From assembly GCF_022984075.1 (NCBI RefSeq), contig NZ_JALAAD010000001.1:2088455-2152454 (forward strand): a stretch of 64,000 nucleotides of DNA. The letters are read 5' to 3'. Made by a program: the position numbers and the translations under genes. The DNA is from Synechococcus sp. C9 (GTDB lineage Bacteria; Cyanobacteriota; Cyanobacteriia; Gloeomargaritales; Gloeomargaritaceae). The first letter of the stretch is position 1, and every line of letters starts with the position of its first letter. Below the pieces are notes generated by a model. That model was not told the origin of the DNA, ran no database searches, and saw only the letters and a program-made list of their open reading frames with translations. Of this stretch, positions 17,176 to 26,077 are shown piece after piece.

Positions 17176-17409
17176 TTAATCTTCCAGAATGATGATCCCT
17201 TGATTTACCTGTTCCATGAGTTGGCAGGTCAGGTCAAGTTCCTGGGGAGTGATCCGCCCATCTTCCCGCACCTTCGCCCGAATCTCTTCCCATTCCTGGC
17301 GGGACAAGCGCCCATCCCGGGTTGCCCGGTCAATCAAAGCGGCGAGTTGGTCTAAGGAGGCTTGCTCTTGCGGGGTCAAGGGCGTGGTATTGCCTGGATT
17401 GACTTGCAT
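17176..17409 (-). CDS. Small conserved-type protein with two degenerate EF-hand-like loops
   Basis: A 77-residue acidic, soluble protein not assigned to a named family. Two similar segments follow each other: RDGRLSRQEW (about residues 35-44) and EDGRITPQEL (50-59). Each matches positions 5, 6, 8, 9 and 12 of an EF-hand loop (D-G-x-L/I-S/T-x-x-E) but lacks the first two calcium-ligand positions. They are therefore either degenerate EF-hands or a helix-turn-helix-like duplication. It is on the same strand just upstream of pdhA, 66 bp away, so it may share the transcript. Function unknown. Confidence 0.6.
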   Translation of the reverse strand: MQVNPGNTTPLTPQEQASLDQLAALIDRATRDGRLSRQEWEEIRAKVREDGRITPQELDLTCQLMEQVNQGIIILED

Positions 17410-17609
17410 GGGTGAATCCCTAGGGCTACGCTGTTACCTTACCACAAGGCTCCTGGTTTGCAAAACAACCCCAACGACCGCCAAACCTGCGCCCAGCCCT
17501 GGGAACGTTCCTGGCTATGGGCAACCGTTGACCTATGTTTTTAAGGGAACAGGGGGGATGCTCCCCAACCCTTGGGTAGATTTTATATTTTCTGTGCGGC
17601 TAACCCTGT

Positions 17610-18233
17610 TCAAGCCCCCTCCAGAGCGGCGAGAATCCCAAACCCCAGAAACAGGGCACCCCCCAAGGCGGTCAGCCAGCGTTCGGAAATCCGTCCGGCG
17701 ATCAGATTGCCCCCCATCACGGCAAGGGCGGCGCACATGGCATGACCACCAATCGCCCCCAACAGCACCCCGAAGGCATGATGGGCAGAAGCCAAGGTAA
17801 TGGTAGCAATTTGGGTACGGTCCCCCCATTCGGCGACAAACGTGAGGGTAAAGGCTTCCATCACCACGGCTCCGGCTGACCAGGTGGCTATGCCCCGTTC
17901 CTGGCGCTCCACCACCTCCAGTGCCTCATGCTGTTCTGCCGCTAAAGTCGCTTGCCCTGACATCCGGCTGGCATCATAAAGCAGTTTCAACCCAAAGCCC
18001 AGAAACAGGGCAACCGCAAGGGCACGAACGTAATGTTGCGGGAACAATGCCGCCACTTGACCCATCCCCACCGAGACCAGGGTCATGGTTGCCAAAGCAC
18101 CGGTCACCCCCAAAAATACCCACCACCGGGGGTGGCGCATGGCTAAAATTGCCCCAATAAAAAAAGTCTTGTCCCCGAGTTCCGACAGCGCAATCAGCAA
18201 CCACCCGGATGTAAATCCCGTCCAGAAGTTCAT
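17610..18233 (-). CDS. GDT1/TMEM165 (UPF0016) family Mn2+/Ca2+ transporter, probable Mn exporter
   Basis: The 207-residue membrane protein has the two family-defining repeats: SELGDKTFFIGAILA (about residues 17-31) and AEWGDRTQIATITLA (about 131-145), the E-x-G-D-[KR]-T motifs that form the cation site. It has about six membrane spans in two halves with a short basic/acidic loop between. Cyanobacterial homologues export manganese from the cytoplasm and prevent Mn toxicity. A yybP-ykoY-type RNA element lies in its leader (18320-18431), matching control by Mn2+. Specificity by homology and context. Confidence 0.92.
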   Translation of the reverse strand: MNFWTGFTSGWLLIALSELGDKTFFIGAILAMRHPRWWVFLGVTGALATMTLVSVGMGQVAALFPQHYVRALAVALFLGFGLKLLYDASRMSGQATLAAEQHEALEVVERQERGIATWSAGAVVMEAFTLTFVAEWGDRTQIATITLASAHHAFGVLLGAIGGHAMCAALAVMGGNLIAGRISERWLTALGGALFLGFGILAALEGA

Positions 18234-18319
18234 ACCCTACTCCAGATTGGTAATGGAAGGAGCGGGCATGATGGCAAGCGCAAAAGACCCCACCAAGCCC
18301 ACCCATTCCGTGGACTCAG

Positions 18320-18431
18320 TGAAGGTCTCGCTGGCAAACTAGAAAACTAATTTGCTACCTGAACCAGGCTCATCGCCAGCATGTTGATTCAGGTAAGGGG
18401 CTGTGGCAAAAACCCCAGCTACTCCCCTTCA
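18320..18431 (-). promoter_or_regulatory. yybP-ykoY (Mn2+-sensing) riboswitch
   Basis: Read on the minus strand, the leader contains the conserved elements in order. TGAAGGGGAGTAGC (complement of 18418-18431) is followed by a hairpin, then TCAACATGCTGGC (18375-18387). Next is a stem CCTGAA/TTCAGG, and finally GAGACCTTCACT (18319-18330). The first and last blocks pair as helix P1 (TGAAGG with CCTTCA). This is the yybP-ykoY aptamer consensus, known to bind Mn2+. It ends about 85 bases before the ATG of a GDT1-type Mn transporter. Whether it acts on transcription or translation is unclear; I see no obvious terminator hairpin with a T-run after it. Confidence 0.88.
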
Positions 18432-18464
18432 TTGTCGTTAATCATACCAGAAAGGAAGTAAAAG

Positions 18465-19370
18465 TTATTTCCCTGTTGCTAGGGGGCACCAGCCCTGCCC
18501 CCAATGACCACCATCCCAGCCCGGATGCAACATTGCCGCCAGAATTTCCAAAGAGTCCACCAGCCGGGGACCGGGGCGGTTGAAGTAGGCGTTGCCATCG
18601 GTGGCATAGACCTGACCCGCCTGGACTGCCCGCAGGTTGCCCCAGGGGTGGGGGGAATCCCGCCAAGCCTGCACCGTGCGGGGTAAATCATAGCCACAGG
18701 GCATGACCACGATGATGTCCGGGTCGGCGCTCTCCACCTGCGCCCAGGTCAACCAGGGGGAATGAACCCCCGCCTGCGCCAAAAGGGGCTGTCCCCCCGC
18801 CAATTGCACCAACTCCGGCACCCAATTCCCCGCACCCATCAGGGGGTCTAACCATTCGATGCAGAGCACCCGAGGCTTGGGCAAACCCTGAACCGCCCGC
18901 TGTACCTGGGCAATGCGCTGGTGCAAATTTTGTAATACCGGTGCCGGATCGACCCCCAATTGTTTGCCGACTAGGGCAATATCCTGCCACACCTGCCCCA
19001 GGGTTTGGGGTTGCAGGGAGATGACTTCGGGGCTAGGCGTGAACCATGCCGCCACCGCCTGGGTCACATCCGCCAAACTCACGGCGCACACCTCGCATTG
19101 GGCTTGGGTGAGGATGTGGGTGGGTTGGAGGGCGTGTAAGGTGGCTAGATTTAATTCATAAACACTCAGGGCATGGTGCAAAATTGCCATCACCCGTTCA
19201 TGCACCTGGCGGCTATCCCCATGGGGGTCAAATTTGGGGGCGGTACACACCGGCAGGGCTTGGATTTCCGGGGGATAATCACACTCATGGGAACGACCCA
19301 CCAGATAGGCAGTTAAGCCCAATTCATGCACAATTTCAGTGGCACTGGGGAGGAGGGAAACCAATCGCAC
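18465..19370 (-). CDS. BtuF-like cobalamin/metal-chelate-binding protein without signal peptide
   Basis: The 301-residue protein has the periplasmic-binding fold of BtuF-type proteins: MRLVSLLPSATEIVHELG at the start, GRSHECDYP, LQPTHILTQAQCEVC, and GNAYFNRPGPRLVDSLEILA at the end. A GTG start at 19370 gives exactly this conserved N-terminus. There is no signal peptide or lipobox, so the protein should stay in the cytoplasm, unlike true ABC-transporter receptors; this form is widespread and sometimes called cobalamin-binding protein. No BtuCD genes are near. Ligand unproven. It is upstream of the Mn-riboswitch gene on the same strand. Confidence 0.8.
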   Translation of the reverse strand: MRLVSLLPSATEIVHELGLTAYLVGRSHECDYPPEIQALPVCTAPKFDPHGDSRQVHERVMAILHHALSVYELNLATLHALQPTHILTQAQCEVCAVSLADVTQAVAAWFTPSPEVISLQPQTLGQVWQDIALVGKQLGVDPAPVLQNLHQRIAQVQRAVQGLPKPRVLCIEWLDPLMGAGNWVPELVQLAGGQPLLAQAGVHSPWLTWAQVESADPDIIVVMPCGYDLPRTVQAWRDSPHPWGNLRAVQAGQVYATDGNAYFNRPGPRLVDSLEILAAMLHPGWDGGHWGQGWCPLATGK

Positions 19371-19472
19371 GGGGTCACCGGCAAATTACAGTGAAATTGC
19401 CCAAAAAAGTACAGGGCATTGCCATTCTAGCCGCTATGCTAAAACTAAAACGTCATTACCCAGGAGGTGGGC

Positions 19473-19826
19473 ATGGGGATCAATGTGGTGTCGTTAGTGG
19501 GACGGGCGGGGCGGGACCCGGAGATGAAATATTTTGAATCGGGGAGTGTCAAATGTAGCCTCACCTTGGCGGTCAATCGCCGCTCCAAACGCACGGACGA
19601 GCCGGATTGGTTTGAGTTGGAAATTTGGGGCAAAACGGCGGAAGTGGCAGGGAATTACGTCCGCAAGGGCAGTTTGATTGGGGTGAAAGGGGCGGTTAAA
19701 TTTGACCACTGGACGGATCGCAATACGGGGGAGGAGCGGCAAAAATTACTGATCCGGGTGGATCAATTGGAGTTATTAGGCAGTCGCCGGGACGAAAACC
19801 CAGACGAGGAGGAAGCGGACCTTTGA
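19473..19826 (+). CDS. ssb: Single-stranded DNA-binding protein (SSB family)
   Basis: A 117-residue OB-fold protein: INVVSLVGRAGRDPEMKYFE, then SLTLAVNRR, FELEIWGKTAEVAGNYVRKG and GAVKFDHW. The short acidic tail ([12 protein letters not shown]) replaces the classical DDDIPF tip. AGGAGG at 19462-19467 sits five bases before ATG 19473, deciding against the GTG at 19467. It binds ssDNA in replication and repair. Its stop overlaps the TTG start of the prepilin peptidase gene, indicating coupling. Confidence 0.92.
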   Translation: MGINVVSLVGRAGRDPEMKYFESGSVKCSLTLAVNRRSKRTDEPDWFELEIWGKTAEVAGNYVRKGSLIGVKGAVKFDHWTDRNTGEERQKLLIRVDQLELLGSRRDENPDEEEADL

Positions 19827-20587
19827 GCCTCTTGCCGCTCTTGGTGGTGCTGGGTGCCTGCATCGGCAGTTTTTTGAATGTGGTGGTGTACCGCCTGCCC
19901 CGGGGGTTATCCCTTTGGCATCCCCCTTCCCATTGCCCCCATTGCCAGACCCGGTTGCGCCCCTGGGATAATGTGCCGGTGCTGGGCTGGCTGTGGTTGC
20001 GGGGACGGTGCCGCTACTGTGGGGCGGGAATTTCCCCCCGCTATCCCTTGGTGGAAACGGCGATGGCGGTGTGGTTTGCCCTAGCGGGGTGGCGGTTTGC
20101 GTCCGGTTTCCCACTCCTGGGAGCCCTAATCCTAGGGGCGTGGCTGTTGGCTTTGGCGTTGATTGATGGGGATACCCTTACCCTGCCCGATGGCTTGCTC
20201 AAATCCGGTTTGGTACTGGGTTTATTATGGCAATGTACTGAAGGATGGTCAGGGGTGGTGGGGGGGATCACCGGCATGGTGGTGGGGATTTGGCTGTTGG
20301 ATATTCTGGGTTTGCTGGCTTCTGTCATGCTGGGGCAAACCGCCTTGGGGGGGGGAGACCCCAAATTAGCCGCCCTGTTGGGGGCTTGGTTGCATTGGCG
20401 TTTGCTGTTGGTCGCCCTATTCATCGCCGTGCTGACCGGGGCGGGGGCGGGCATGCTGGGGCGCATCACCGGCAGGTTAACCCCTGGGCAACCCATGCCC
20501 TTTGGCCCGTTTTTGGCTTTGGGGGGTGGGGTGGCTCTGCTGTTTGGTACGGATTTACTGAATTGGTACTTGGCTGGTTTGGCCTAG
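19823..20587 (+). CDS. pilD: Type IV prepilin peptidase / methyltransferase (leader peptidase)
   Basis: The 254-residue polytopic membrane enzyme cleaves and N-methylates type IV prepilins. Its marks are [14 protein letters not shown] and paired zinc motifs CPHC and CRYC in the cytoplasmic loop (about residues 38-70). The two catalytic Asp motifs are [10 protein letters not shown] (about 113-122) and GGGDPKL (GxGD, about 174-180). The start is TTG at 19823, overlapping the ssb stop by four bases (TTGA). Its end overlaps the convergent uvrC stop by four bases. Confidence 0.94.
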   Translation: MSLLPLLVVLGACIGSFLNVVVYRLPRGLSLWHPPSHCPHCQTRLRPWDNVPVLGWLWLRGRCRYCGAGISPRYPLVETAMAVWFALAGWRFASGFPLLGALILGAWLLALALIDGDTLTLPDGLLKSGLVLGLLWQCTEGWSGVVGGITGMVVGIWLLDILGLLASVMLGQTALGGGDPKLAALLGAWLHWRLLLVALFIAVLTGAGAGMLGRITGRLTPGQPMPFGPFLALGGGVALLFGTDLLNWYLAGLA

Positions 20588-22458
20588 CCCGCCTGGGGAT
20601 GGAAGTATTCGTAGATTTGTTGGGCGAGGCGGGGGCCAATCCCCGGTACCTGGGCTAACTGTTCAGCGGTGGCGGCTTGAATCATATCCAAAGAATGAAA
20701 ATAGGCAAATAATTGTTGTTGCCGCTGGTGACCCAAGCCAGGAATTTGCGCCAGGGTGGAATAACGCTGACGACGGGAACGCTGTTGGCGGTGGAATTTG
20801 AGGGCAAATCGGTGCGCCTCATCCCGTAACCGCCGCAGGAGTTGCATTCCCGGTTGCTCCGGGTCGCTGACCACAGGGGTGCGGTTGCCTGGGAGATACA
20901 CTTCCTCCTGTTTTTTCGCCAGCGCAATTACCGTCAAATGCTCCGCAAAGGGCCAAGGCTTGAGGACCTGCATCGCCGCCGACAATTGACCTTTGCCCCC
21001 ATCAATCACCACCAAATCCGGCCAATCCGCATCCCCCCAAGTTGCCCGTTCCGGGTCACGCATCCAAGGAGCAAAACGGCGGGAAATCACCTCCGCCATG
21101 CTGGCAAAATCATCACTATGTCCCGGCCCCACCTGGGGATTTTTAATGTGGTAATGGCGGTAATGTTGTTTGGCGGGTTGACCATCAATAAAAACCACCC
21201 GGGAAGCCACCACATTCGTACCCTGGAGATGGGAAATATCGTAGGCTTCCATACGGTGGGGAATGTCCGGCAAGTTTAATAATTCCGCCAAATCATTGAG
21301 GGCAAATAAATTGGCTTCTATGGCTCGTTGACGGCGATTGAGTTCCAATTCCGCATTCCGCATCACCATGTTAATGAGTTCCGCTTTTTGCAGACGTTGG
21401 GGGGTGTGAATTTTTACTTTAGCTTGCCGTTTCTCGCTCAAAAAATGACTGAGTAATTCCCCCTCTGGTAAATCATACTGCACCAGAATTAAAGGCGGAA
21501 TTTCTACCCCTTCCACTTGGGTGTAATGTTCTTCCAAAACCCGTTGAATGATTGCCCCCGGTTCATCCCCCTGCCGTTGGGTAAAAAAGCCCAATTGTCC
21601 CACCAACCGACCCGCCCGCATTTGAAACAGTTGAATGCACACATATTGGTCATCCATCGCCAGGGCAACTGCATCTAAAATGGCGTGTTCATCGGGCAAA
21701 TTCACCTTGGGTTGCTCCCCCAATCCTGCCAAACGCCGCATTTGATCCCGCACCTGTGCCGCCGCTTCAAAATTCATTTCCTGGGCAAAGGTGTGCATTT
21801 TTTGGGAAAGTTTCGCCAGCAATTCCTCCGTGCGACCCTGAAAAATCATCGCAACTTGTGCCACCGTTTGATGGTACTCTTCCGGGCTAATCAATTTTTG
21901 ACAAACTCCCGGACAGCGACCAATTTGATAGTTCAAACAGGGGCGGTCGGGAAAGAGGGGTTTCGGGCGTTGTCGCAGGGGAAATAACCGATACATCAAC
22001 CCCAAAGTTTGGCGTAATTGAAACGTATCCACATAGGGGCCATAATAACGGTCTTTGGGATGGGTAAACCGGCGTTTACGGGTGATAAAAATCCGGGGAT
22101 AATCCTCTGACCAAGTAATACATACATAGGGATAGGTTTTGTCATCCTTGAGCAGGATATTGTAATGGGGCTGATGCTGTTTAATTAAATTGGCTTCTAA
22201 AATTAAGGCTTCCGTTTCCGTATCGGTGACAATAAATTCAATTTCGCTGATATGTTGCACCATCAAAGCAATGCGGGGGCTGAGCCGCTGATCGTTGCGA
22301 AAATAGGACTGTAAACGACTGCGTAACCGCTTGGATTTACCGATATACAAAATGTTATCCTGACGGTCTTTGAAAAAATAAACCCCCGGTTCTAAGGGAG
22401 CTTCAGCAAGGCGTTGCTGCAATCGTTCCGGCTGGTGAATGAGCGGGGATGCAGTCAT
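20584..22458 (-). CDS. uvrC: Excinuclease ABC subunit C
   Basis: At 624 residues the domains come in the normal order. The GIY-YIG endonuclease is N-terminal ([19 protein letters not shown], residues 25-43), followed by [10 protein letters not shown] and a Cys-rich segment ([13 protein letters not shown]). Then come the UVR domain ([14 protein letters not shown]), the RNase-H-like second nuclease domain ([23 protein letters not shown]) and C-terminal tandem helix-hairpin-helices ([24 protein letters not shown]). It makes both incisions in UvrABC nucleotide excision repair. Start ATG 22458. Confidence 0.97.
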   Translation of the reverse strand: MTASPLIHQPERLQQRLAEAPLEPGVYFFKDRQDNILYIGKSKRLRSRLQSYFRNDQRLSPRIALMVQHISEIEFIVTDTETEALILEANLIKQHQPHYNILLKDDKTYPYVCITWSEDYPRIFITRKRRFTHPKDRYYGPYVDTFQLRQTLGLMYRLFPLRQRPKPLFPDRPCLNYQIGRCPGVCQKLISPEEYHQTVAQVAMIFQGRTEELLAKLSQKMHTFAQEMNFEAAAQVRDQMRRLAGLGEQPKVNLPDEHAILDAVALAMDDQYVCIQLFQMRAGRLVGQLGFFTQRQGDEPGAIIQRVLEEHYTQVEGVEIPPLILVQYDLPEGELLSHFLSEKRQAKVKIHTPQRLQKAELINMVMRNAELELNRRQRAIEANLFALNDLAELLNLPDIPHRMEAYDISHLQGTNVVASRVVFIDGQPAKQHYRHYHIKNPQVGPGHSDDFASMAEVISRRFAPWMRDPERATWGDADWPDLVVIDGGKGQLSAAMQVLKPWPFAEHLTVIALAKKQEEVYLPGNRTPVVSDPEQPGMQLLRRLRDEAHRFALKFHRQQRSRRQRYSTLAQIPGLGHQRQQQLFAYFHSLDMIQAATAEQLAQVPGIGPRLAQQIYEYFHPQAG

Positions 22459-22472
22459 CTGTAATTACAATA

Positions 22473-24056
22473 TTAGACACCAATGGGTAGCGGATGAACC
22501 GCCTGTTCCGGTAAGGATACAGTTCCCAATTTCTCTTCTAAAATGTGCATTACTTCCCGGCCAAAATCATCGGGATTGCGCCGCCACGCCTGGAGACAAA
22601 CTTCCCCAAAAAACCGCCCCAAAGGTTCCGGGTTCCAAAGTAATTTTTTCGCCGTCCAGGGCATCATACTCATGGGGTTATAACCGGGTTTGAGAATCTG
22701 ATTTTTTAGCGCATATTCCTCCAAATGGGTGTGGGGTTGTAGCCCAATGAAAAAGATAGCCGGTTCCACCTTATCTGCGCCAAAAATTCGCTCTAACTCC
22801 CGGTGATAGGCGACGGTTTGGCGAATGGTATCGAAGGTTTCATCAATCACATTAAATGAATAATTTACCGAAACCAGGTCATTAAATCCCGCCGCCTTTA
22901 AGTCCCGACAATTTTCTAAAACCACCCGCAAATTGTAGCCCATCCGCATCTTACGAATCAGTTCTTGGGCACCGCTGGTAATGCCAATTTCAAAATAATT
23001 CATCCCAGTTTTGACCATCAGATCACACAGGCGAGGACTGAGATTATCCGCCCGAATGTAAGCCGCCCAATGAATATCTGTCATTCCCGCTGCTAAAATC
23101 GCTTCCAAAAGGGCTTCCGCATCGGGAATAAATTTGCGAGCCGGGATAAATTGGGCATCCGTAAACCAAAAATTTCGCACCCCCCGTTGGTAGAGTTGGC
23201 GCATTTCCTGGATAACTTCGGCGATGGGATTGACCCGCACCTGTTTGCCTTCAATTACGGTGTAAACACAGTAACAACAGTTGTGGGGACAGCCCCGCTT
23301 CGTTTGCACCCCGAAGTAGAAATCCGGAGCTTGCAAATAGTAATTAAATTCCGGCCAGATGCGTTCAATATAGTCATAATTACAAGCGGTTTTGACGAGA
23401 GGCACCGGGGCTTCGTGGATTAGATTTGGGCGCGGTTTTCCCTGCCCCACCACATAACAACGATGACGGGAAATATCCTCACCTTTAAGCCAATCTTCCA
23501 GCAATAATTCCCCTTCCCCCACGGAAATAATCGTTCCTTTGGGCAACTGCTGTCCCAACTGTTCATAAAAGACGCTGACCGCCCCGCCCCCCACAATCAG
23601 CCCCGCCTGGGGATAATATTGCCGTGCCCGCCGTAACCCCTGCTTGATTAACCCCAGATTGCGCCACAACTCGCCGTAGTAGGCACTCGCCAGCCGCAGA
23701 CCACCCCACGCCCCCCGCAGTTTGACCAGGGGATTGCGGGCATAGTAAAACTCAAACGCATTTTGCAAGGGGTTGCCCCCCCGTCCCCCCACCGGGGCGT
23801 AAATCTGAATGTCCCGCCAGGAATACACCAACAGGGTGGGCTGAAATTCCCCAATCACCTGATCCAAGGTGCGCCGCAAATCCAAGGGGGGCACGGCACC
23901 CAAATCCAGGATGCGCTGTTCCACCTGGGGCAAAACCTTCCCAATATGGTCGGCAAGATACACTACCCCAATCGGGAAAATGGGGTTGCAGGGCAAGCGC
24001 ACATACAGCACTCGTGCAAAATTTGTACTAAGACTAGTGGCGACACAATCAGACAT
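22473..24056 (-). CDS. B12-binding-type radical SAM protein
   Basis: A 527-residue protein. The N-terminal 180 residues form a B12-binding-like Rossmann domain (RLPCNPIFPIGVVYLADH, TLLVYSWRDIQIYAP, LIVGGGAVSVF). The radical SAM domain follows, with the 4Fe-4S motif CPHNCCYC (CxxxCxxC) at about residues 259-266 and the motif MNYFEIGITSGAQELIRKM. It is conserved-looking and cyanobacterial in style; homologues have been named as PSII high-light acclimation radical SAM proteins, a label I cannot verify here. Reaction unknown. It is 14 bp upstream of uvrC on the same strand. Confidence 0.85.
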   Translation of the reverse strand: MSDCVATSLSTNFARVLYVRLPCNPIFPIGVVYLADHIGKVLPQVEQRILDLGAVPPLDLRRTLDQVIGEFQPTLLVYSWRDIQIYAPVGGRGGNPLQNAFEFYYARNPLVKLRGAWGGLRLASAYYGELWRNLGLIKQGLRRARQYYPQAGLIVGGGAVSVFYEQLGQQLPKGTIISVGEGELLLEDWLKGEDISRHRCYVVGQGKPRPNLIHEAPVPLVKTACNYDYIERIWPEFNYYLQAPDFYFGVQTKRGCPHNCCYCVYTVIEGKQVRVNPIAEVIQEMRQLYQRGVRNFWFTDAQFIPARKFIPDAEALLEAILAAGMTDIHWAAYIRADNLSPRLCDLMVKTGMNYFEIGITSGAQELIRKMRMGYNLRVVLENCRDLKAAGFNDLVSVNYSFNVIDETFDTIRQTVAYHRELERIFGADKVEPAIFFIGLQPHTHLEEYALKNQILKPGYNPMSMMPWTAKKLLWNPEPLGRFFGEVCLQAWRRNPDDFGREVMHILEEKLGTVSLPEQAVHPLPIGV

Positions 24057-24218
24057 AAATCTTTACAGGCACCCTCATTTAGTAGGATAGCACCGGGAGC
24101 CGGGGTCTGCCGAAAAAAGTGATCCCCAGGGGCGGGGATTAGTAATTAGGATTACAGTGCATCCTAGAAATTGGTGTTATGGTAGAGCAGATAGTGTAAT
24201 GTTTTATTAAGTGACCAA

Positions 24219-24509
24219 ATGATGAGCCAGATTTTTGATCCCCTGCCGGTAACAGCCACGGACTTGCTGGTTTGTTGCTATGTTAACGCCACCAGTCAAA
24301 TTCAGGTGGTGCGGATTACGGATGTGCCGAATTGGTATTTTGAGCGGGTGGTGTTTCCGGGACAACGGTTAATGTTTACCAGCCCGGAGGGGGCGCACCT
24401 GGAGATTTATACGGGGAGGATGGGGGTCTTGGATGACACGATTCCCTGCCAGGAATTACACGTGATGGGGGCTTTGGAGGAGCCGGTTTTGGTGGCGGCT
24501 TGCCCTTGA
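24219..24509 (+). CDS. DUF1830 domain protein
   Basis: A 96-residue cyanobacteria-specific protein. The family core is visible as LVCCYVNATSQIQVVRI and NWYFERVVFPGQRLMF. Function unknown. It is monocistronic, with its own roughly 160-bp upstream region. The start could be ATG 24219 or the adjacent ATG 24222. The protein is soluble with no membrane segment. Confidence 0.85.
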   Translation: MMSQIFDPLPVTATDLLVCCYVNATSQIQVVRITDVPNWYFERVVFPGQRLMFTSPEGAHLEIYTGRMGVLDDTIPCQELHVMGALEEPVLVAACP

Positions 24510-24599
24510 GTTACAAAACCCCGGTAATTCATTTATGGTTGAAATAGCCTGCTAGAGTGGTAAGTGCAGACGATTGCAGGCAAGGAATACCACTGGGGC

Positions 24600-26066
24600 A
24601 TGATCTCACTGCCATGGCGTCAAGGCGCACCGTTGATTTTGGTAGTGGATGATGAGCGTACCATCCGGGAAATGTTGCGGCAGGAAATGGAGCGGGAGGG
24701 CTACCGTACCCTGACAGCCACCAATGGGGCGGAGGCGTTGGAACTTTGCCAAAAAAATTTACCGGATATGGTGTTGCTGGATGCGGTCATGCCCACTTTG
24801 GATGGGTTCCGGTGCTGTGCGGAAATTCGTCGCTGGCCTGGGTGTGAAGACTTACCGGTGTTGATGATCACCAGTTTGGATGATGAGGAGTCGGTGACGG
24901 AAGCCTTTTCCGTGGGGGCAACGGATTACATTATCAAACCCTCGAAGCAGATTCACTGGGGGGTTTTGCGCCAACGGGTGCGGCGTTTGCTCCAGGCCTA
25001 TGCGGCCATGCGGGAGTTGCATCAGCGCAGTGCCCAGGAGCGGAAATTGACCCAGATCACGGCGCAGGTACGGCGTTCCCTGGACTTGGCGACGATTCTG
25101 CGGACGACGGTGGGGGAGGTGCAGGAATTGCTCCAGGTGGAACAGGTGGCGATTTGTGAATTTCCTCCCCTGGGGGAGCCACGGTTTACGGTGGAGTCGC
25201 CTAGCTTGGGTTGGCCGTCCATTCTCCATGCCCCACTGCGGGTGCGGGTGCCCCAGGATCACTCAGGGGAACGGCACACCCTGGATTGGCTGGTGCAGGT
25301 GCGGGATGGGGATGAGGTGACCGGGGATTCCTGGTATGGGGAGTTGATCCAGCGGCTGGGGATGCAGGCGTTTTTGGCGGTGCCAGTGGTGTTGGGGGAG
25401 CGGCTGTGGGGATTGCTGACGGCGCACCAGTATTCCACGCCCCGGGCTTGGTCGCCCCACGAAGTCAATATGTTGCAACAGTTGACCATGCAGTTGGCCA
25501 GTGCCATTCAACAGGCGCAATTGTACCAACAACTGGAGGCGGCTAATGGGGAATTGCAACGGTTGGCGGCCTTTGATGGCTTGACCCAGGTGCCCAATCG
25601 TCGCCGTTTTGATGAGTATTTAGTCCAGGAATGGCAGCGTTTGGCGCAGGAACAGGGGGCCCTGTCGTTGATTTTGGCGGATATTGATTTTTTCAAAAGC
25701 TACAATGATACCTACGGTCATGTGGCCGGGGATGAATGCCTGCGACGGGTGGCGCAAACGATTCACCAGGTGGTCAGTTACACCAAGGGGTTGGTCGCCC
25801 GCTATGGGGGGGAGGAATTTGGGGTGATTTTACCCGAGACTCCCTTAGCCCCTGCCATGACGGTGGCGGAGCAGATACGGTTGCGGGTGGCGCAGTTGCG
25901 GATTCCCCACCAACATTCCCCGGTGCATGGGTATGTGACCCTGAGTTTGGGGGTGTCCAGTCTCCTGCCCAATTCCGAGGCGGCTCCAGCGGCATTGGTG
26001 GCGGCGGCGGATCAAGCCCTTTATCAGGCCAAGCAACAGGGGCGCAACTGTGTGGTTCCTTACTGA
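24600..26066 (+). CDS. Response regulator with GAF and GGDEF domains (diguanylate cyclase)
   Basis: About 488 residues. The receiver domain is N-terminal (LILVVDDERTIREML, phospho-acceptor Asp in MVLLDAVMP, Lys in YIIKPSK). A GAF domain follows (about residues 145-310; PVVLGERLWGLLTAHQYS), then a short helix and a C-terminal GGDEF domain with active GGEEF. The inhibitory I-site RxxD that usually precedes GGDEF is absent (TKGL at that place), so feedback inhibition may be lacking. It should make c-di-GMP on phosphorylation or ligand binding. ATG 24600 or GTG 24564 may be the start; neither has a decisive ribosome-binding site. sppA follows after 11 bp. Confidence 0.9.
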   Translation: MISLPWRQGAPLILVVDDERTIREMLRQEMEREGYRTLTATNGAEALELCQKNLPDMVLLDAVMPTLDGFRCCAEIRRWPGCEDLPVLMITSLDDEESVTEAFSVGATDYIIKPSKQIHWGVLRQRVRRLLQAYAAMRELHQRSAQERKLTQITAQVRRSLDLATILRTTVGEVQELLQVEQVAICEFPPLGEPRFTVESPSLGWPSILHAPLRVRVPQDHSGERHTLDWLVQVRDGDEVTGDSWYGELIQRLGMQAFLAVPVVLGERLWGLLTAHQYSTPRAWSPHEVNMLQQLTMQLASAIQQAQLYQQLEAANGELQRLAAFDGLTQVPNRRRFDEYLVQEWQRLAQEQGALSLILADIDFFKSYNDTYGHVAGDECLRRVAQTIHQVVSYTKGLVARYGGEEFGVILPETPLAPAMTVAEQIRLRVAQLRIPHQHSPVHGYVTLSLGVSSLLPNSEAAPAALVAAADQALYQAKQQGRNCVVPY

Positions 26067-26077
26067 GGCAGAAGCGG

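Noticed and set aside
17410..17609. Possible terminator or small RNA (GGGGAGCATCCCC on the minus strand, after the GDT1-type gene)
   Set aside because: The hairpin is short and not followed by a T-run; support is too weak to list.
25736..26077. Upstream extension of sppA
   Set aside because: Lies out of frame inside the GGDEF domain of the preceding gene; low-complexity Gly-rich translation.
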